Assembly: GCF_002005165.1 (NCBI RefSeq)
Contig: NZ_CP019699.1
Span: forward strand, 992,001 to 1,056,000
Reading direction: 5' to 3'
DNA length: 64,000 bases
Source: Novibacillus thermophilus
Lineage (GTDB): Bacteria > Bacillota > Bacilli > Thermoactinomycetales > Novibacillaceae
Shown: piece by piece, positions 30,123 to 38,884 of the stretch
Layout of the letters: each line of letters starts with the position of its first letter
Position numbering within the stretch: position 1 is the first letter of the stretch
Program-made: the position numbers and the translations under genes
Notes under the pieces: generated by a model
Databases searched by the model: none
Told to the model about the DNA's origin: nothing
The model's input: only the letters and a program-made list of their open reading frames with translations

Positions 30123-31217
30123 ATGTCGGTGCGCTATGCGGTGACGATTCTGGTCGTATGGCTGCTGTCAGCAGAACACCCCCCTCTGTTGCACGACCCG
30201 GTCTTCTGGGGAGTAACGGGCGTACTGTTTTTAGGGGTGACATCTGAACACCTTTGGTGGCGTCCGTTTTGGCTGTATTTTCTGTTAACGGCAGTTGTTT
30301 GCGCCTTTGCCACGTACGCGGAACCGATGTTGATCGTGTGGCTCTTGCCGCTAAGTTTTATTTTTTTCTACAGCCGGAACGAGCAGGCCAGCGGAAGGGG
30401 AATTGCGGCCTTAGGGCTCATCTCCAGTCTCGGAGTCGTCGTAAGTCACGACGTGTGGACGATGCGCCTGTTCGTGTGTGCTTATCTGATCTTTACAGTA
30501 TGGTGTCTTTTCCACTATTACCGATCACAACACCTACTTCGTGAGAAAGACAGAGGAATCGACGAATTGGCGTATGAGTACAGAAAACTGAAACGACAAC
30601 TCTCGCTGGAAGAAGAAGCGTTGAAGCAGGCGGAACGGGTGCGAATTGCCCGCAACGTGCACGATTCCGTCGGACATCGGCTCACCGGCCTCATTATGCA
30701 ACTGCAAATGTTGGAAATGCAGGCGGACCACAATGCGTCCCAAATAGCGCAAGCGAAAGAAACGGCACGGTCCGCACTGCAGGACATGCGGCAAGCGGTA
30801 CAGTCTTTGGAAAGCGATGAGAAAAAAGGCGTACAGATGATCATCCAGCTCATCCGCAAACTGGAAGCCGAAACCCACGTCCGCGTGTCGTTTACGACGA
30901 AAAACGGGGCACTGTCGGTGCCGCTGACCGATGAACAGAGCGTGGCCCTTTACCGCTTCGTTCAGGAAGGTTTAACGAATGCAATGCGACACGTCTATGC
31001 GAAAAAAGCTGCTGTCACCTTTGAAGTGGCAGGAGGACAGACGTACATTGTAACGATGACCAATCCTGTACAAGAAAAAATTCAAGTCGTGGAGGGATTT
31101 GGGCTGACTCAGCTCAGACAACGCTTTGAACATCTGGGCGGGACGTTTTGCGCGCGGTGTTCCGCCCGCACATTTCGGCTAGAGGGAACGTTTCCGCTGA
31201 AAAGGAAAGAGGTGTGA
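30123..31217 (+). CDS. Sensor histidine kinase (HisKA_3 type)
   Basis: The 364-residue protein has an N-terminal block of about five or six hydrophobic segments (to residue ~135) without an obvious extracellular domain. A coiled linker, the HisKA_3 motif ARNVHDSVGHRLTG (phospho-acceptor His about residue 180) and a C-terminal HATPase (FVQEGLTNAMRH, GFGLTQLRQR) follow. The form resembles DesK/LiaS-like kinases. It sits just ahead of its response regulator and an ABC exporter, suggesting that it controls the exporter. Confidence 0.85.
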   Translation: MSVRYAVTILVVWLLSAEHPPLLHDPVFWGVTGVLFLGVTSEHLWWRPFWLYFLLTAVVCAFATYAEPMLIVWLLPLSFIFFYSRNEQASGRGIAALGLISSLGVVVSHDVWTMRLFVCAYLIFTVWCLFHYYRSQHLLREKDRGIDELAYEYRKLKRQLSLEEEALKQAERVRIARNVHDSVGHRLTGLIMQLQMLEMQADHNASQIAQAKETARSALQDMRQAVQSLESDEKKGVQMIIQLIRKLEAETHVRVSFTTKNGALSVPLTDEQSVALYRFVQEGLTNAMRHVYAKKAAVTFEVAGGQTYIVTMTNPVQEKIQVVEGFGLTQLRQRFEHLGGTFCARCSARTFRLEGTFPLKRKEV

Positions 31218-31221
31218 ACAG

Positions 31222-31863
31222 ATGAAGACGATATTGCTGGCTGAGGACCAGCAAATTGTGCGGCAGGGGTTGAAAATGATGATCGAACACAACGGACCGT
31301 ATCGCGTCTTGGAAGCGAAGAACGGAGAAGAGGCTGTGCAGCGCTATGACCAAGAACGCGTCGACCTCGTTCTGATGGATGTGCGGATGCCGGTGATGAC
31401 AGGTCTAGAGGCGACCAAACGCATACGTGAGAAACATCCTGACAGCCGCATCGTCATGTTGACGACATTCGCTGACGAAGCGTACGCTTTGGAAGCGCTG
31501 CAGTCCGGCGCCCTCGGCTACTTGTTAAAAGACGTCGATGTAGATCGCCTGATGGCCTCGATTCAGGGCGCCCTTGTCGGTGACATGGTGCTGGACGGAC
31601 AAGTGGCGGCAAAAGTGGTCCCGAAACTTCTACAGCGAACACCGCACCCTAAAACGTCAAAGCCGCCCCATAACTTAACCGAACGGGAACAAGTCATTTT
31701 ACGCCTTGTCGGTGAAGGAAAAAGTAATACTGAAATCGCCCGCGAGCTCTATTTGACAGTCGGCACCGTGAAAAACTACGTGAGTCACTTGCTCTCCAAA
31801 CTGGGCTTGCGCGACCGGACACAGTTGGCCATCTATGCGTTAAAACACGACTTGACGGAGTGA
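31222..31863 (+). CDS. Response regulator (NarL/FixJ family)
   Basis: The 213-residue regulator has a receiver domain (LLAEDQQIVRQG; aspartate in LVLMDVRMPV; YLLKDVD) and a LuxR-type helix-turn-helix (LTEREQVILRLVGEGKSNTEIA and VKNYVSHLLSKLGL). It begins four bases after the kinase gene ends, so the two form one unit. Its likely target is the ABC operon beginning 334 bases downstream. Confidence 0.9.
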   Translation: MKTILLAEDQQIVRQGLKMMIEHNGPYRVLEAKNGEEAVQRYDQERVDLVLMDVRMPVMTGLEATKRIREKHPDSRIVMLTTFADEAYALEALQSGALGYLLKDVDVDRLMASIQGALVGDMVLDGQVAAKVVPKLLQRTPHPKTSKPPHNLTEREQVILRLVGEGKSNTEIARELYLTVGTVKNYVSHLLSKLGLRDRTQLAIYALKHDLTE

Positions 31864-32197
31864 TGGAGACGAGATGTGAATTAAACATCGAGCAGAAAAA
31901 ATGATGGGCCCCAGTGTCATCCGGTACCCTCATGTGAATCATGGCGTTCTGCCAAACTACACGCAGTGAGCGTCATTCGCAGTAAAGCGATTGCCGACAA
32001 CATCCTTGTACGAGCACGGCGTTATGACGGCACACGAAAGAGACATCGCGTCTTTCTTGAGATTGAAAACGGATTCATAGGTGAACTCAAGAGAACATGA
32101 CTTCCGTCATGACGCCCCGTGCAAATTGTGACCGGGGTGAATAGTCGTGAAGTTTGTTTTTTTGTATGCTGAAGGGGAGTTGCAGGGAGGGTAGAGT
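31864..32197. other. 334-base gap before the ABC exporter operon
   Basis: No gene is recognised. The segment separates the two-component pair from its probable target operon and should hold the exporter promoter and regulator site. A GGGAGG ribosome-binding site precedes 32198. I see no strong -35/-10 pair. Confidence 0.4.
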
Positions 32198-33127
32198 ATG
32201 CTTGAAATGAACGATGTGACGAAGCGGTACGGGCAACACGTGGCTGTTCGGGATTTGAATCTCTATCTAGACAAAGGGGAATCAGTCGGGTTGCTCGGAC
32301 CAAATGGCGCCGGGAAATCGACGACGATAGACATGTTGTCATCACTGGCGAAACCGACCAGTGGTGTCGTGCGCTTTAAAGGCCGCCCTGTTTCCGAGGT
32401 TTTGCACGCATTTCGCATGCGTATCGGCGTCGTCCCCCAGGAGATCGCCCTGTTCCCCCAACTCACGGCCGAAGAGAATCTGTTATTTTTCGGAAAAATT
32501 TATCGTCTCGACAAGAGGGAACTGAACAAGCGGGTAAACGAACTGTTAGAACTCGTCGGACTTAAGGAGAAGCGAAAAGACAAAGTGCGGACGTTCTCCG
32601 GAGGAATGAAACGGCGCTTGAACACGGCGGCCGCCCTCGTGCACAAGCCTGAGTTTCTGTTAATGGATGAGCCGACCGTCGGCATCGATCCGCAGTCGCG
32701 TCGGCACATTCTCGATCTAGTAAAAGATTTGCAAGCGAGCGGCGGCATGACGATCTTGTACACGAGTCACTACATGGAAGAAGTTGAGTATCTCTGCGAC
32801 CGCGTGTACGTGATGGACCGGGGAAGCGTCATTGCTTCCGGAACGATCGATGAGATCAAGCGGATTTTAGACCGGGGTCACATTTATGAGCTGAAGCTTG
32901 CCGCTCACCACCATCAATTGGAGCAAAAATTGCGGGAAGATCCGCGCATCGAGAGTGTGGCGGCCACGGAGGACGGATACCGCGTAACCGCTTCTTGCGC
33001 TAATCTGTTCGAGCCCCTTTTGGAACTGGCGACACGAAGCGGTGCCCGTGTTTTGGGCATTCAAGTGCAGACACCGACCCTTGAGGATGTGTTTTTGCAT
33101 TTAACCGGCCGTACGTTACGGGATTAG
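32198..33127 (+). CDS. ABC transporter ATP-binding protein
   Basis: The 309-residue ATPase has Walker A GPNGAGKST (about residue 36), signature FSGGMKRRLN, Walker B LLMDEPTVGID, and a C-terminal domain typical of NodI/DrrA-type exporter ATPases. It is followed by two ABC-2 permeases, which fits export of a lipid-like molecule, drug or peptide. There is no substrate clue beyond linkage to the two-component system. Confidence 0.92.
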   Translation: MLEMNDVTKRYGQHVAVRDLNLYLDKGESVGLLGPNGAGKSTTIDMLSSLAKPTSGVVRFKGRPVSEVLHAFRMRIGVVPQEIALFPQLTAEENLLFFGKIYRLDKRELNKRVNELLELVGLKEKRKDKVRTFSGGMKRRLNTAAALVHKPEFLLMDEPTVGIDPQSRRHILDLVKDLQASGGMTILYTSHYMEEVEYLCDRVYVMDRGSVIASGTIDEIKRILDRGHIYELKLAAHHHQLEQKLREDPRIESVAATEDGYRVTASCANLFEPLLELATRSGARVLGIQVQTPTLEDVFLHLTGRTLRD

Positions 33128-33138
33128 GGGGAATCACT

Positions 33139-34380
33139 TTGGGACCGTACTTCAAAAAAGACTTGCTGCAGTTAAGCGATGACCGGGTTGCCCTGGCGTT
33201 GATGTTGCTGATGCCCCTTGTGCTCATCGCCATACTCGGATTTTCTCTCCAACACAGTTTTCATAGCGTGCCGGACGATATACGGATTGCCGTCGTGGAT
33301 CGCGATTCACAAGAAGCGGCTCTTACAAAACTGGAAGAGCGCCTCAGCGAAGAGATGCCGAAGGAGAAAGTTGAAGAACTGTTGGCCGTCGCACCGGACA
33401 TTTCCGCTCCAGACCTCCTCATTGAGCACGTGTTGCAAGACGATTCATTGCAAGATTCGATTGAAATCGAGTTTGTCTCTGACGTGGAAGCTGCCCGGGA
33501 CAACGACGCGTACGCGGCCGTGATCGAGATTCCGAGAGGATACCGCCTGTACATGTGGGAACACATGTTTCTCGGCACTTCCGATCATTCTGTGGCCCTG
33601 TCACTGTTTACCAACAGTGAAGAGGCTGTACGGTCCACGATCGTAGAGTCGCTCGTGGATCACTTTTTCTATGAAATGCGGGTACAGACCGTTCTGAACC
33701 GAGCCGATGCCGCGAACTTGCGTCAAGCTTTAACTCCGGAGAGTCACATTGTGCCACGTGGAGGCGAACCGGTGACGTCGTTCCAATACTATACGGCTGG
33801 CATGAGTGTCATGTTCGTCCTCTTCACAGCCGGCATCGTGGCGAACTACGCTTTCACAGAGAAGAAGACTCACGTCTTTGCTCGCATGTTGCTGGCCAAT
33901 ACGCCGCGGTGGAAATATTTGACGAGCAGAGGGCTCACGACCGTTTGGATTGTTTTTCTGCAATTGTTGCTGCTCTTCGTCGTGACATCGCTCGTCTTCA
34001 ACATCGAATGGGGCAACCTGGCCGCGGTACTCCTCCTTTCCATCGCGCTGAGCGTCGCCGTTGGCGGAATAGGGACCCTGTTGACGTCCGTCAATTTCAT
34101 GTTAAATTCAAGTACCGTATCCAATGTGTTTCAAATTTTTTTCACGTCGATCATGGCCTTTGTGGGCGGAAGCATGGTCCCGGTGCGAGAACTGTCGCCT
34201 CTCCTGGGAGAGATCGGTCATTTTACACCCAACGGCAAGGCTCTATCGGGTTATGTACAAATTTTTCGGGGAGACAGTTTAGCCGAAATCACCGACTCCC
34301 TCGCATTTTTGTGTTGTTTCGGATTCGCCTGCTTTTTGATTGCGGCAATTTTGTTTCCGCGGAAGGGGGCGTTGTCGTGA
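33139..34380 (+). CDS. ABC-2 type permease (YhgE/DrrB-like)
   Basis: The 413-residue protein has one N-terminal membrane helix, a long extracytoplasmic domain (about residues 45-215) and five or six C-terminal membrane helices. It shows the ABC-2 architecture with SFQYYTAGMSVMFVLF and the VGGSMVPVRELSP signature. It overlaps the next permease by four bases, indicating coupled production of two subunits. Confidence 0.88.
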   Translation: MGPYFKKDLLQLSDDRVALALMLLMPLVLIAILGFSLQHSFHSVPDDIRIAVVDRDSQEAALTKLEERLSEEMPKEKVEELLAVAPDISAPDLLIEHVLQDDSLQDSIEIEFVSDVEAARDNDAYAAVIEIPRGYRLYMWEHMFLGTSDHSVALSLFTNSEEAVRSTIVESLVDHFFYEMRVQTVLNRADAANLRQALTPESHIVPRGGEPVTSFQYYTAGMSVMFVLFTAGIVANYAFTEKKTHVFARMLLANTPRWKYLTSRGLTTVWIVFLQLLLLFVVTSLVFNIEWGNLAAVLLLSIALSVAVGGIGTLLTSVNFMLNSSTVSNVFQIFFTSIMAFVGGSMVPVRELSPLLGEIGHFTPNGKALSGYVQIFRGDSLAEITDSLAFLCCFGFACFLIAAILFPRKGALS

Positions 34381-35462
34381 AGGCGCTTGTATGGCAGTAT
34401 GGAAAAGAGCTGATGCGGCATCCGTGGGAAGTGTTGATGATGCTCGGTTTAACTGTTTTGTTTGCTTTTGTCATAAGTGGCGGATCGGATTCCGCACAGT
34501 CGCAAAACGATGTACGGGTCTATTCCACGAGTTTATCTGATGAGGCGTTACACGGTATTGTGGACCGATTGAACAGTGAGAAACCGACAGTACAGTTCAG
34601 CATCGTCACGGAAGAAGAAGCGATGGAGCTGATGAACCGCGAAGTGGTTGAAGGTGTCGTCAACTTGGGGGAGTCTTCTTACGAGATTGTCGTACAGCGG
34701 GAGGGGACGATGCTCGTCCCCCTTGTGCAGCCACTGTTGGATCAATTTTATACGACGGAGCGGCTGACGGACGTGGTCGGAGATCCCGTTCGTGAAAAGA
34801 TGAGTCAACTTGCGGAAGCCTTTACAGTTGAAAAAGAAACGATGCAGCGCGGCAGCCAGTTCGACCCATCTCTTCACTTCCTGTTTGGGTTTACCCTGTA
34901 TTTCTCCATCTTTACCACCGCCTTTTCCGTGAGCAGCATCCTGCAAATGAAAGAAGAGGGGATTTGGAACCGCCTGATTCTCTCGCCGACGACAAAAACG
35001 AGTATGTACATCGGGAACATCATCACCTCGTTTCTCCTCGGATACGCGCAGATTGCCGTTGTGTTGCTGCTTTTCAAGTTTGTCTTTAGGTATTCGTTCT
35101 ACGGCGGATTCTGGAAACTGTTCATCGTCGTCATACCGTTTTTGTTCGCGGTGATGGCGATCGGTGTTTTTTTGAGCGGCATTGTGAAGAATTCTCGTCA
35201 GCTGGGAGCAGTCATTCCGCTGTTTGCCACAAGTGCGGCGATGTTGGGTGGAGCTTTTTGGCCCCTGGATGTCGTCGAATCGGAATGGATGCTAAAGTTG
35301 TCTTACGCAAGCCCTATGATGTACGGGATAGACATGATGAAGGGGGCGACGGTGTACAACTGGCCGTGGAAAGATTTTTTGTGGCCGGCGGCAGTACTTT
35401 TCTTCATGGGCGCTGCGGTCATCGGAGTCGGACTCAACCTGATGGAGAAAAAAGCGTCTTGA
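34377..35462 (+). CDS. ABC-2 type permease, second subunit
   Basis: From GTG 34377 (GGAAGGGGGCG upstream, overlapping the previous stop) the protein is 361 residues. It has the same layout as its neighbour: one N-terminal helix, an extracytoplasmic domain and a C-terminal helical bundle (FTLYFSIFTTAFSVSSILQ, GGAFWPLDVVE). The two are probably diverged duplicates forming a heterodimeric pore. The open frame extending back to 33909 lies wholly inside the first permease and is a shadow. Confidence 0.88.
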   Translation: MKALVWQYGKELMRHPWEVLMMLGLTVLFAFVISGGSDSAQSQNDVRVYSTSLSDEALHGIVDRLNSEKPTVQFSIVTEEEAMELMNREVVEGVVNLGESSYEIVVQREGTMLVPLVQPLLDQFYTTERLTDVVGDPVREKMSQLAEAFTVEKETMQRGSQFDPSLHFLFGFTLYFSIFTTAFSVSSILQMKEEGIWNRLILSPTTKTSMYIGNIITSFLLGYAQIAVVLLLFKFVFRYSFYGGFWKLFIVVIPFLFAVMAIGVFLSGIVKNSRQLGAVIPLFATSAAMLGGAFWPLDVVESEWMLKLSYASPMMYGIDMMKGATVYNWPWKDFLWPAAVLFFMGAAVIGVGLNLMEKKAS

Positions 35463-35495
35463 AATGTCAAAACCACCCATGGTAAAAAGATTGGC

Positions 35496-35525
35496 TTGCG
35501 CAAGGCCCCTCGCACGTGGTAACAT
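35496..35525 (+). promoter_or_regulatory. Probable promoter of 6S RNA
   Basis: TTGCGC (35496-35501) and TAACAT (35520-35525) are 18 bases apart, immediately before the RNA. Confidence 0.5.
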
Positions 35526-35532
35526 AGAGACA

Positions 35533-35728
35533 CAATAAGCGAAGAGCCCTGCGATGTGCGTGTTTACTCGCAAGTTTTGAGCCAACACCTTAACCCAGGG
35601 AGTCCGGACGTCGCAGCCGGGAGTGGAAGCCTCGCTGGAGTGGACCCATGAACGGTTGCGCAGGACACCCACCTGCCTTGAGCAGGTTCAAAACGGAGGA
35701 GTCACGGCATAACGGGGCTCTTCTTTTT
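35533..35728 (+). ncRNA. ssrS: 6S RNA
   Basis: GAAGAGCCCTG at the 5' end pairs with CGGGGCTCTTC at the 3' end to close a ~190-base RNA, followed by a T run. A further stem near the 3' side (CCTGCCTTGAGCAGG) and a large internal region fit 6S RNA, which binds sigma-A RNA polymerase. The position just upstream of rarA and cymR matches the B. subtilis bsrA locus. Exact ends are estimated. Confidence 0.8.
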
Positions 35729-35785
35729 TGATTTTTTAGGTTATAATAGGCGTGAACGCGTTACTCGTCTGGAGGCTTCTCACAC

Positions 35786-36364
35786 ATGCTGAACATCGGC
35801 GTCGACATCGACGGAACGATTAAATACACGCAACGCGCAGCGGTCCAAATATTTAACAAAGAATTGAAGCGCAATGTGAACGCAGAAGACGTTCGCACGT
35901 TTCATTTGGATGAACCGTACGGATTGGACAAAAGAGAAGGGAGGCGTCTGTGGCGAAAGCTCGAACCTCAAATATACTCCATCGGCTTACCGCGTGAAAA
36001 CGCGGCTTCCGTATTGTCCCGTCTTTCGGATGAAGGACATGTTGTTTATTTTGTGACAGCGCGTCCCGGGATGTCGCACATTCGCGACGTGACGGAGTCG
36101 TGGCTTAAGAAACACGACTTTCCTTTTTACGGCGACAATCTGTACATGAACGCACAGGACAAAGCAAAAGTCGCAAAAAAGTTGGGAATCGACGTGTTTT
36201 TTGAAGATGCTCCTGATCACCTTGACCGCTTGTTGGCTGCCGACATTCTGACAGTTGTGGTGGATGCTGTCTACAATCGGGATTACGATCCCAACGTTCC
36301 CCGCATCCGGGATTGGGAGGAAGTGCCGCAGTTGGTCACGGCTCTGGAAAAGCGGCAAAAATAG
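35786..36364 (+). CDS. HAD-superfamily 5'-nucleotidase-like protein
   Basis: The 192-residue protein begins NIGVDIDGTIKYT, a DxDGT HAD motif I. VYFVTARPG supplies motif II, and the C-terminal VFFEDAPDHLDRL the acidic motif III. It resembles the small NT5C/deoxyribonucleotidase-like HAD group of Firmicutes, some members of which are annotated as nucleotidases. The substrate is not known. A TATAAT at 35742-35747 lies upstream. Confidence 0.75.
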   Translation: MLNIGVDIDGTIKYTQRAAVQIFNKELKRNVNAEDVRTFHLDEPYGLDKREGRRLWRKLEPQIYSIGLPRENAASVLSRLSDEGHVVYFVTARPGMSHIRDVTESWLKKHDFPFYGDNLYMNAQDKAKVAKKLGIDVFFEDAPDHLDRLLAADILTVVVDAVYNRDYDPNVPRIRDWEEVPQLVTALEKRQK

Positions 36365-36373
36365 TGAAAAACG

Positions 36374-36403
36374 TTGCCTTAACGCTCAGCATTCCTATAT
36401 AAT
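36374..36403 (+). promoter_or_regulatory. Sigma-A-type promoter upstream of rarA
   Basis: TTGCCT (36374-36379) and a perfect TATAAT (36398-36403) are 18 bases apart. A terminator hairpin begins about 10 bases downstream. Confidence 0.65.
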
Positions 36404-36412
36404 AAAAGCATC

Positions 36413-36460
36413 ACGGATGCCCACGACGGTCGAAGCGCCTTCGTGGGTCCGTTATTTTTT
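36413..36460 (+). terminator. Hairpin terminator/attenuator in the rarA leader
   Basis: ACGGA..CCCACGA pairs with TCGTGGG..TCCGT, followed by TATTTTTT. It lies between the promoter and the rarA ribosome-binding site, so transcription from that promoter must pass it. Confidence 0.75.
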
Positions 36461-36481
36461 GTTGGAGAAGGGGGAAGCGGG

Positions 36482-37810
36482 ATGGATTTGTTTTCGTACG
36501 CTGGGGACAAAGAACAGGACGTTTCCGCTCCATTGGCAGCCAGAATGCGTCCGCGCACGTTGGAACAGTTCGTTGGACAGAGTCACATCGTCGGGCCCGG
36601 TAAGATGTTAAGACGTGCCATCGAAGCAGACCGCATCTCTTCTTTAATTTTCTACGGGCCTCCTGGAACGGGTAAAACAACATTGGCGCGAATTATCGCT
36701 GAAACGACTCAGTCGCACTTTACGGATTTGAATGCCGTCACGTCAGGTGTTGGCGACATTCGCGAAGTCGTGAAAGAAGCGAAAGAAAGGCGCGGCATGT
36801 ATGGACAGCGGACGACGTTGTTTATCGATGAAATTCACCGTTTCAACAAATCGCAGCAGGACGCCCTGCTTCCCTACGTTGAGGACGGGACGATTATTCT
36901 CATCGGAGCGACGACGGAAAACCCGTTTTTCGAAGTGAACGCAGCTTTGCTCTCCCGTTCGCAAATTTTTGAGTTACACCCGTTAACAGAGGACGAACTG
37001 CAAGGTGTGATGGATCGGGCCTTGCAAGACAAAACGTACGGGTTGGGGGAATTAAATGTCCAGATTGAACCGGATGCTAGAGAACACTTGATTCACTATG
37101 CAGACGGGGATGCGAGGCGGCTGTTGAATGCGTTGGAATTAGCTGTGACGACAACGCCGCCCGAAACGTCGGGTGTCATCCACATCGACCTGGACACGGC
37201 AGTTGAGAGTATTCAGCGGAGAGCTGTCCGTTATGACAAAACTGGCGACAACCATTACGATACGATTTCAGCTTTTATTAAATCCATCCGCGGATCAGAT
37301 CCGGACGCGGCACTGTACTGGCTGGCGAGGATGATAGACGCCGGCGAAGACGGGCGGTTTATTGCCAGACGACTGGTCATTGCGGCAGCGGAAGATATCG
37401 GGAATGCCGATCCCCAGGCGTTGCAAGTGGCCGTGAGCGCTTATCAAGCGTATGAGCTGGTCGGAATGCCGGAGGGGCGCATTCCCCTCGCGCAAGCCAC
37501 GACGTACCTCGCCTCTGTTCCTAAAAGTAATGCAGCCTACAACGGCATTAATGAGGCGCTGGCCGATATTCGCCGAGACGGGCACAAACCGGTTCCCGCC
37601 CACTTGCGCGACGCCAGTTACAAAGGGGCAGAGAAACTGGGACACGGAAAAGGGTACCTTTATCCCCATCATTACCCGGGAAATGTGGTCCGTCAATCGT
37701 ACTTGCCGGAAGGCGTGGACAAAACGTACTACAAGCCGGTGAACCACGGTGTAGAAAAAAAGTTAAAACAGTATTTAGAACGCGTCGCTGAACTGACAGA
37801 GAGGGAGTAG
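36482..37810 (+). CDS. rarA: Replication-associated recombination protein RarA
   Basis: The 442-residue AAA+ ATPase (MgsA/YrvN/WRNIP1 family) acts at stalled replication forks. It has the N-terminal MRPRTLEQFVGQSHIVG, Walker A YGPPGTGKTT, Walker [10 protein letters not shown], sensor 1 GATTENP and the tetramerisation domain with SLR-type YWLARMIDAGEDGRFIARR and YPHHYPG near the C-terminus. ATG 36482 begins MDLFSYAGDK, as expected. It follows 6S RNA, as in B. subtilis, with one HAD gene between. Confidence 0.94.
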   Translation: MDLFSYAGDKEQDVSAPLAARMRPRTLEQFVGQSHIVGPGKMLRRAIEADRISSLIFYGPPGTGKTTLARIIAETTQSHFTDLNAVTSGVGDIREVVKEAKERRGMYGQRTTLFIDEIHRFNKSQQDALLPYVEDGTIILIGATTENPFFEVNAALLSRSQIFELHPLTEDELQGVMDRALQDKTYGLGELNVQIEPDAREHLIHYADGDARRLLNALELAVTTTPPETSGVIHIDLDTAVESIQRRAVRYDKTGDNHYDTISAFIKSIRGSDPDAALYWLARMIDAGEDGRFIARRLVIAAAEDIGNADPQALQVAVSAYQAYELVGMPEGRIPLAQATTYLASVPKSNAAYNGINEALADIRRDGHKPVPAHLRDASYKGAEKLGHGKGYLYPHHYPGNVVRQSYLPEGVDKTYYKPVNHGVEKKLKQYLERVAELTERE

Positions 37811-37815
37811 ATGAG

Positions 37816-38520
37816 ATGCCGTATGTGGAGAGGAAAAGGGAACTTCTCCTGCGCTATGCCGTGTTTTTCACTGGCATGACCATTTTAGCGCTCGGTATTG
37901 TGTTTAGTATACAGGCACATTTGGGGGTTAGCCCGTGGGATGTGCTGCATATCGGTTTGTCGTACACCACGCCTTTGACTGTCGGTGGAGCGAACATCGC
38001 TGCCGGGATCACGATCGTGCTTTTAACGGTCGTACTGGAACGGAGGCGGCCGACGGTCGGGTGTTTGATCAACATGGTGTACATTGGCCTTTGCATCGAT
38101 TTTTTCTTTTTTCTCGGCTGGGTCCCCGTTTTTGAGCAAGTGTGGGCCCAAAGCTTGATGTTGTGTATCGGCATTGGTATGATGGGCTTTGGATCCGGCA
38201 TGTATGTTGCCGCCAGGTGCGGTGCCGGCCCGCGGGACGGGCTGACTCTGGCACTCGGCAAGAAACTGGGTTGGTCCGTACGCAAAGTGAGGACGGCACT
38301 GGAATTGACGGCGCTCTTAATAGGATGGTGGTTGGGCGGCCCCGTGTTCTTCGGAACGTTAGTTGCATCGTTGGCCATTGGACCGGTCATGCAGTGGTCG
38401 ATGCAGCTGTGGGAAAAGTGGATTGAACGCATGTTAGGAAGAGGTGTTGCCGTTGAAAATCTCGACAAAGGGACGTTACGGCTTAACGATCATGATGGAT
38501 TTGGCCGACAAGTACGGTAA
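37816..38520 (+). CDS. YczE/YyaS/YitT family membrane protein
   Basis: The 234-residue protein has five membrane helices. It contains GIVFSIQAHLGVSPWDVLHIGLS near the N-terminus and GSGMYVAARCGAGPRDGLTLAL in the middle, a duplicated pattern typical of YczE-like proteins of unknown function. It starts five bases after rarA. Its last 68 bases overlap cymR in another frame; those residues are hydrophilic and unlike the family, so the functional protein probably ends earlier. Confidence 0.8.
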   Translation: MPYVERKRELLLRYAVFFTGMTILALGIVFSIQAHLGVSPWDVLHIGLSYTTPLTVGGANIAAGITIVLLTVVLERRRPTVGCLINMVYIGLCIDFFFFLGWVPVFEQVWAQSLMLCIGIGMMGFGSGMYVAARCGAGPRDGLTLALGKKLGWSVRKVRTALELTALLIGWWLGGPVFFGTLVASLAIGPVMQWSMQLWEKWIERMLGRGVAVENLDKGTLRLNDHDGFGRQVR

Positions 38521-38872
38521 GGGGCCAACGTCATTGAAAAGTATTGCCGAACGACACAATTTGTCTGAGCACTATTTAGAGCAACTGGTCGGGCCGCTCA
38601 GAAATGCCGGCCTCGTGAAAAGTGTGCGCGGCGCGTACGGCGGGTATAAATTGAGTAAATCGCCAGATGAAATTACGGCAGGCGACGTGATTCGCGTTTT
38701 GGAAGGGCCGATTAGCCCGGTGGAATTTACAGAGGAAGAAGATCCAGCGAAACGCCACCTTTGGATTCGGATACGCGACAGCATTAACGAGGTGTTGGAT
38801 TCGACGACATTGTTGGACTTGATAACGTTTGAGGAAAACGGCAACAATGATTACTACATGTTTTATTTGTAG
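38453..38872 (+). CDS. cymR: Rrf2-family regulator of cysteine metabolism, CymR-like
   Basis: The 139-residue protein begins MKISTKGRYGLTIMMDLA from TTG 38453, the standard CymR N-terminus, with AGGAAGAGG upstream. An Rrf2 winged helix follows (SLKSIAERHNLSEHYLEQLVGPLRNAGLVKSVRGAYGGY). It lacks the three clustered cysteines of Fe-S IscR proteins, consistent with CymR, which in B. subtilis represses cysteine genes together with CysK. A cysteine desulfurase gene follows after 12 bases. Confidence 0.9.
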   Translation: MKISTKGRYGLTIMMDLADKYGKGPTSLKSIAERHNLSEHYLEQLVGPLRNAGLVKSVRGAYGGYKLSKSPDEITAGDVIRVLEGPISPVEFTEEEDPAKRHLWIRIRDSINEVLDSTTLLDLITFEENGNNDYYMFYL

Positions 38873-38884
38873 AAGGTGAAGGGA

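Noticed and set aside
33909-34376. Long N-terminal extension of the second ABC-2 permease
   Set aside because: It lies inside the first permease in another frame, has odd composition, and a good GTG with ribosome-binding site exists at 34377.
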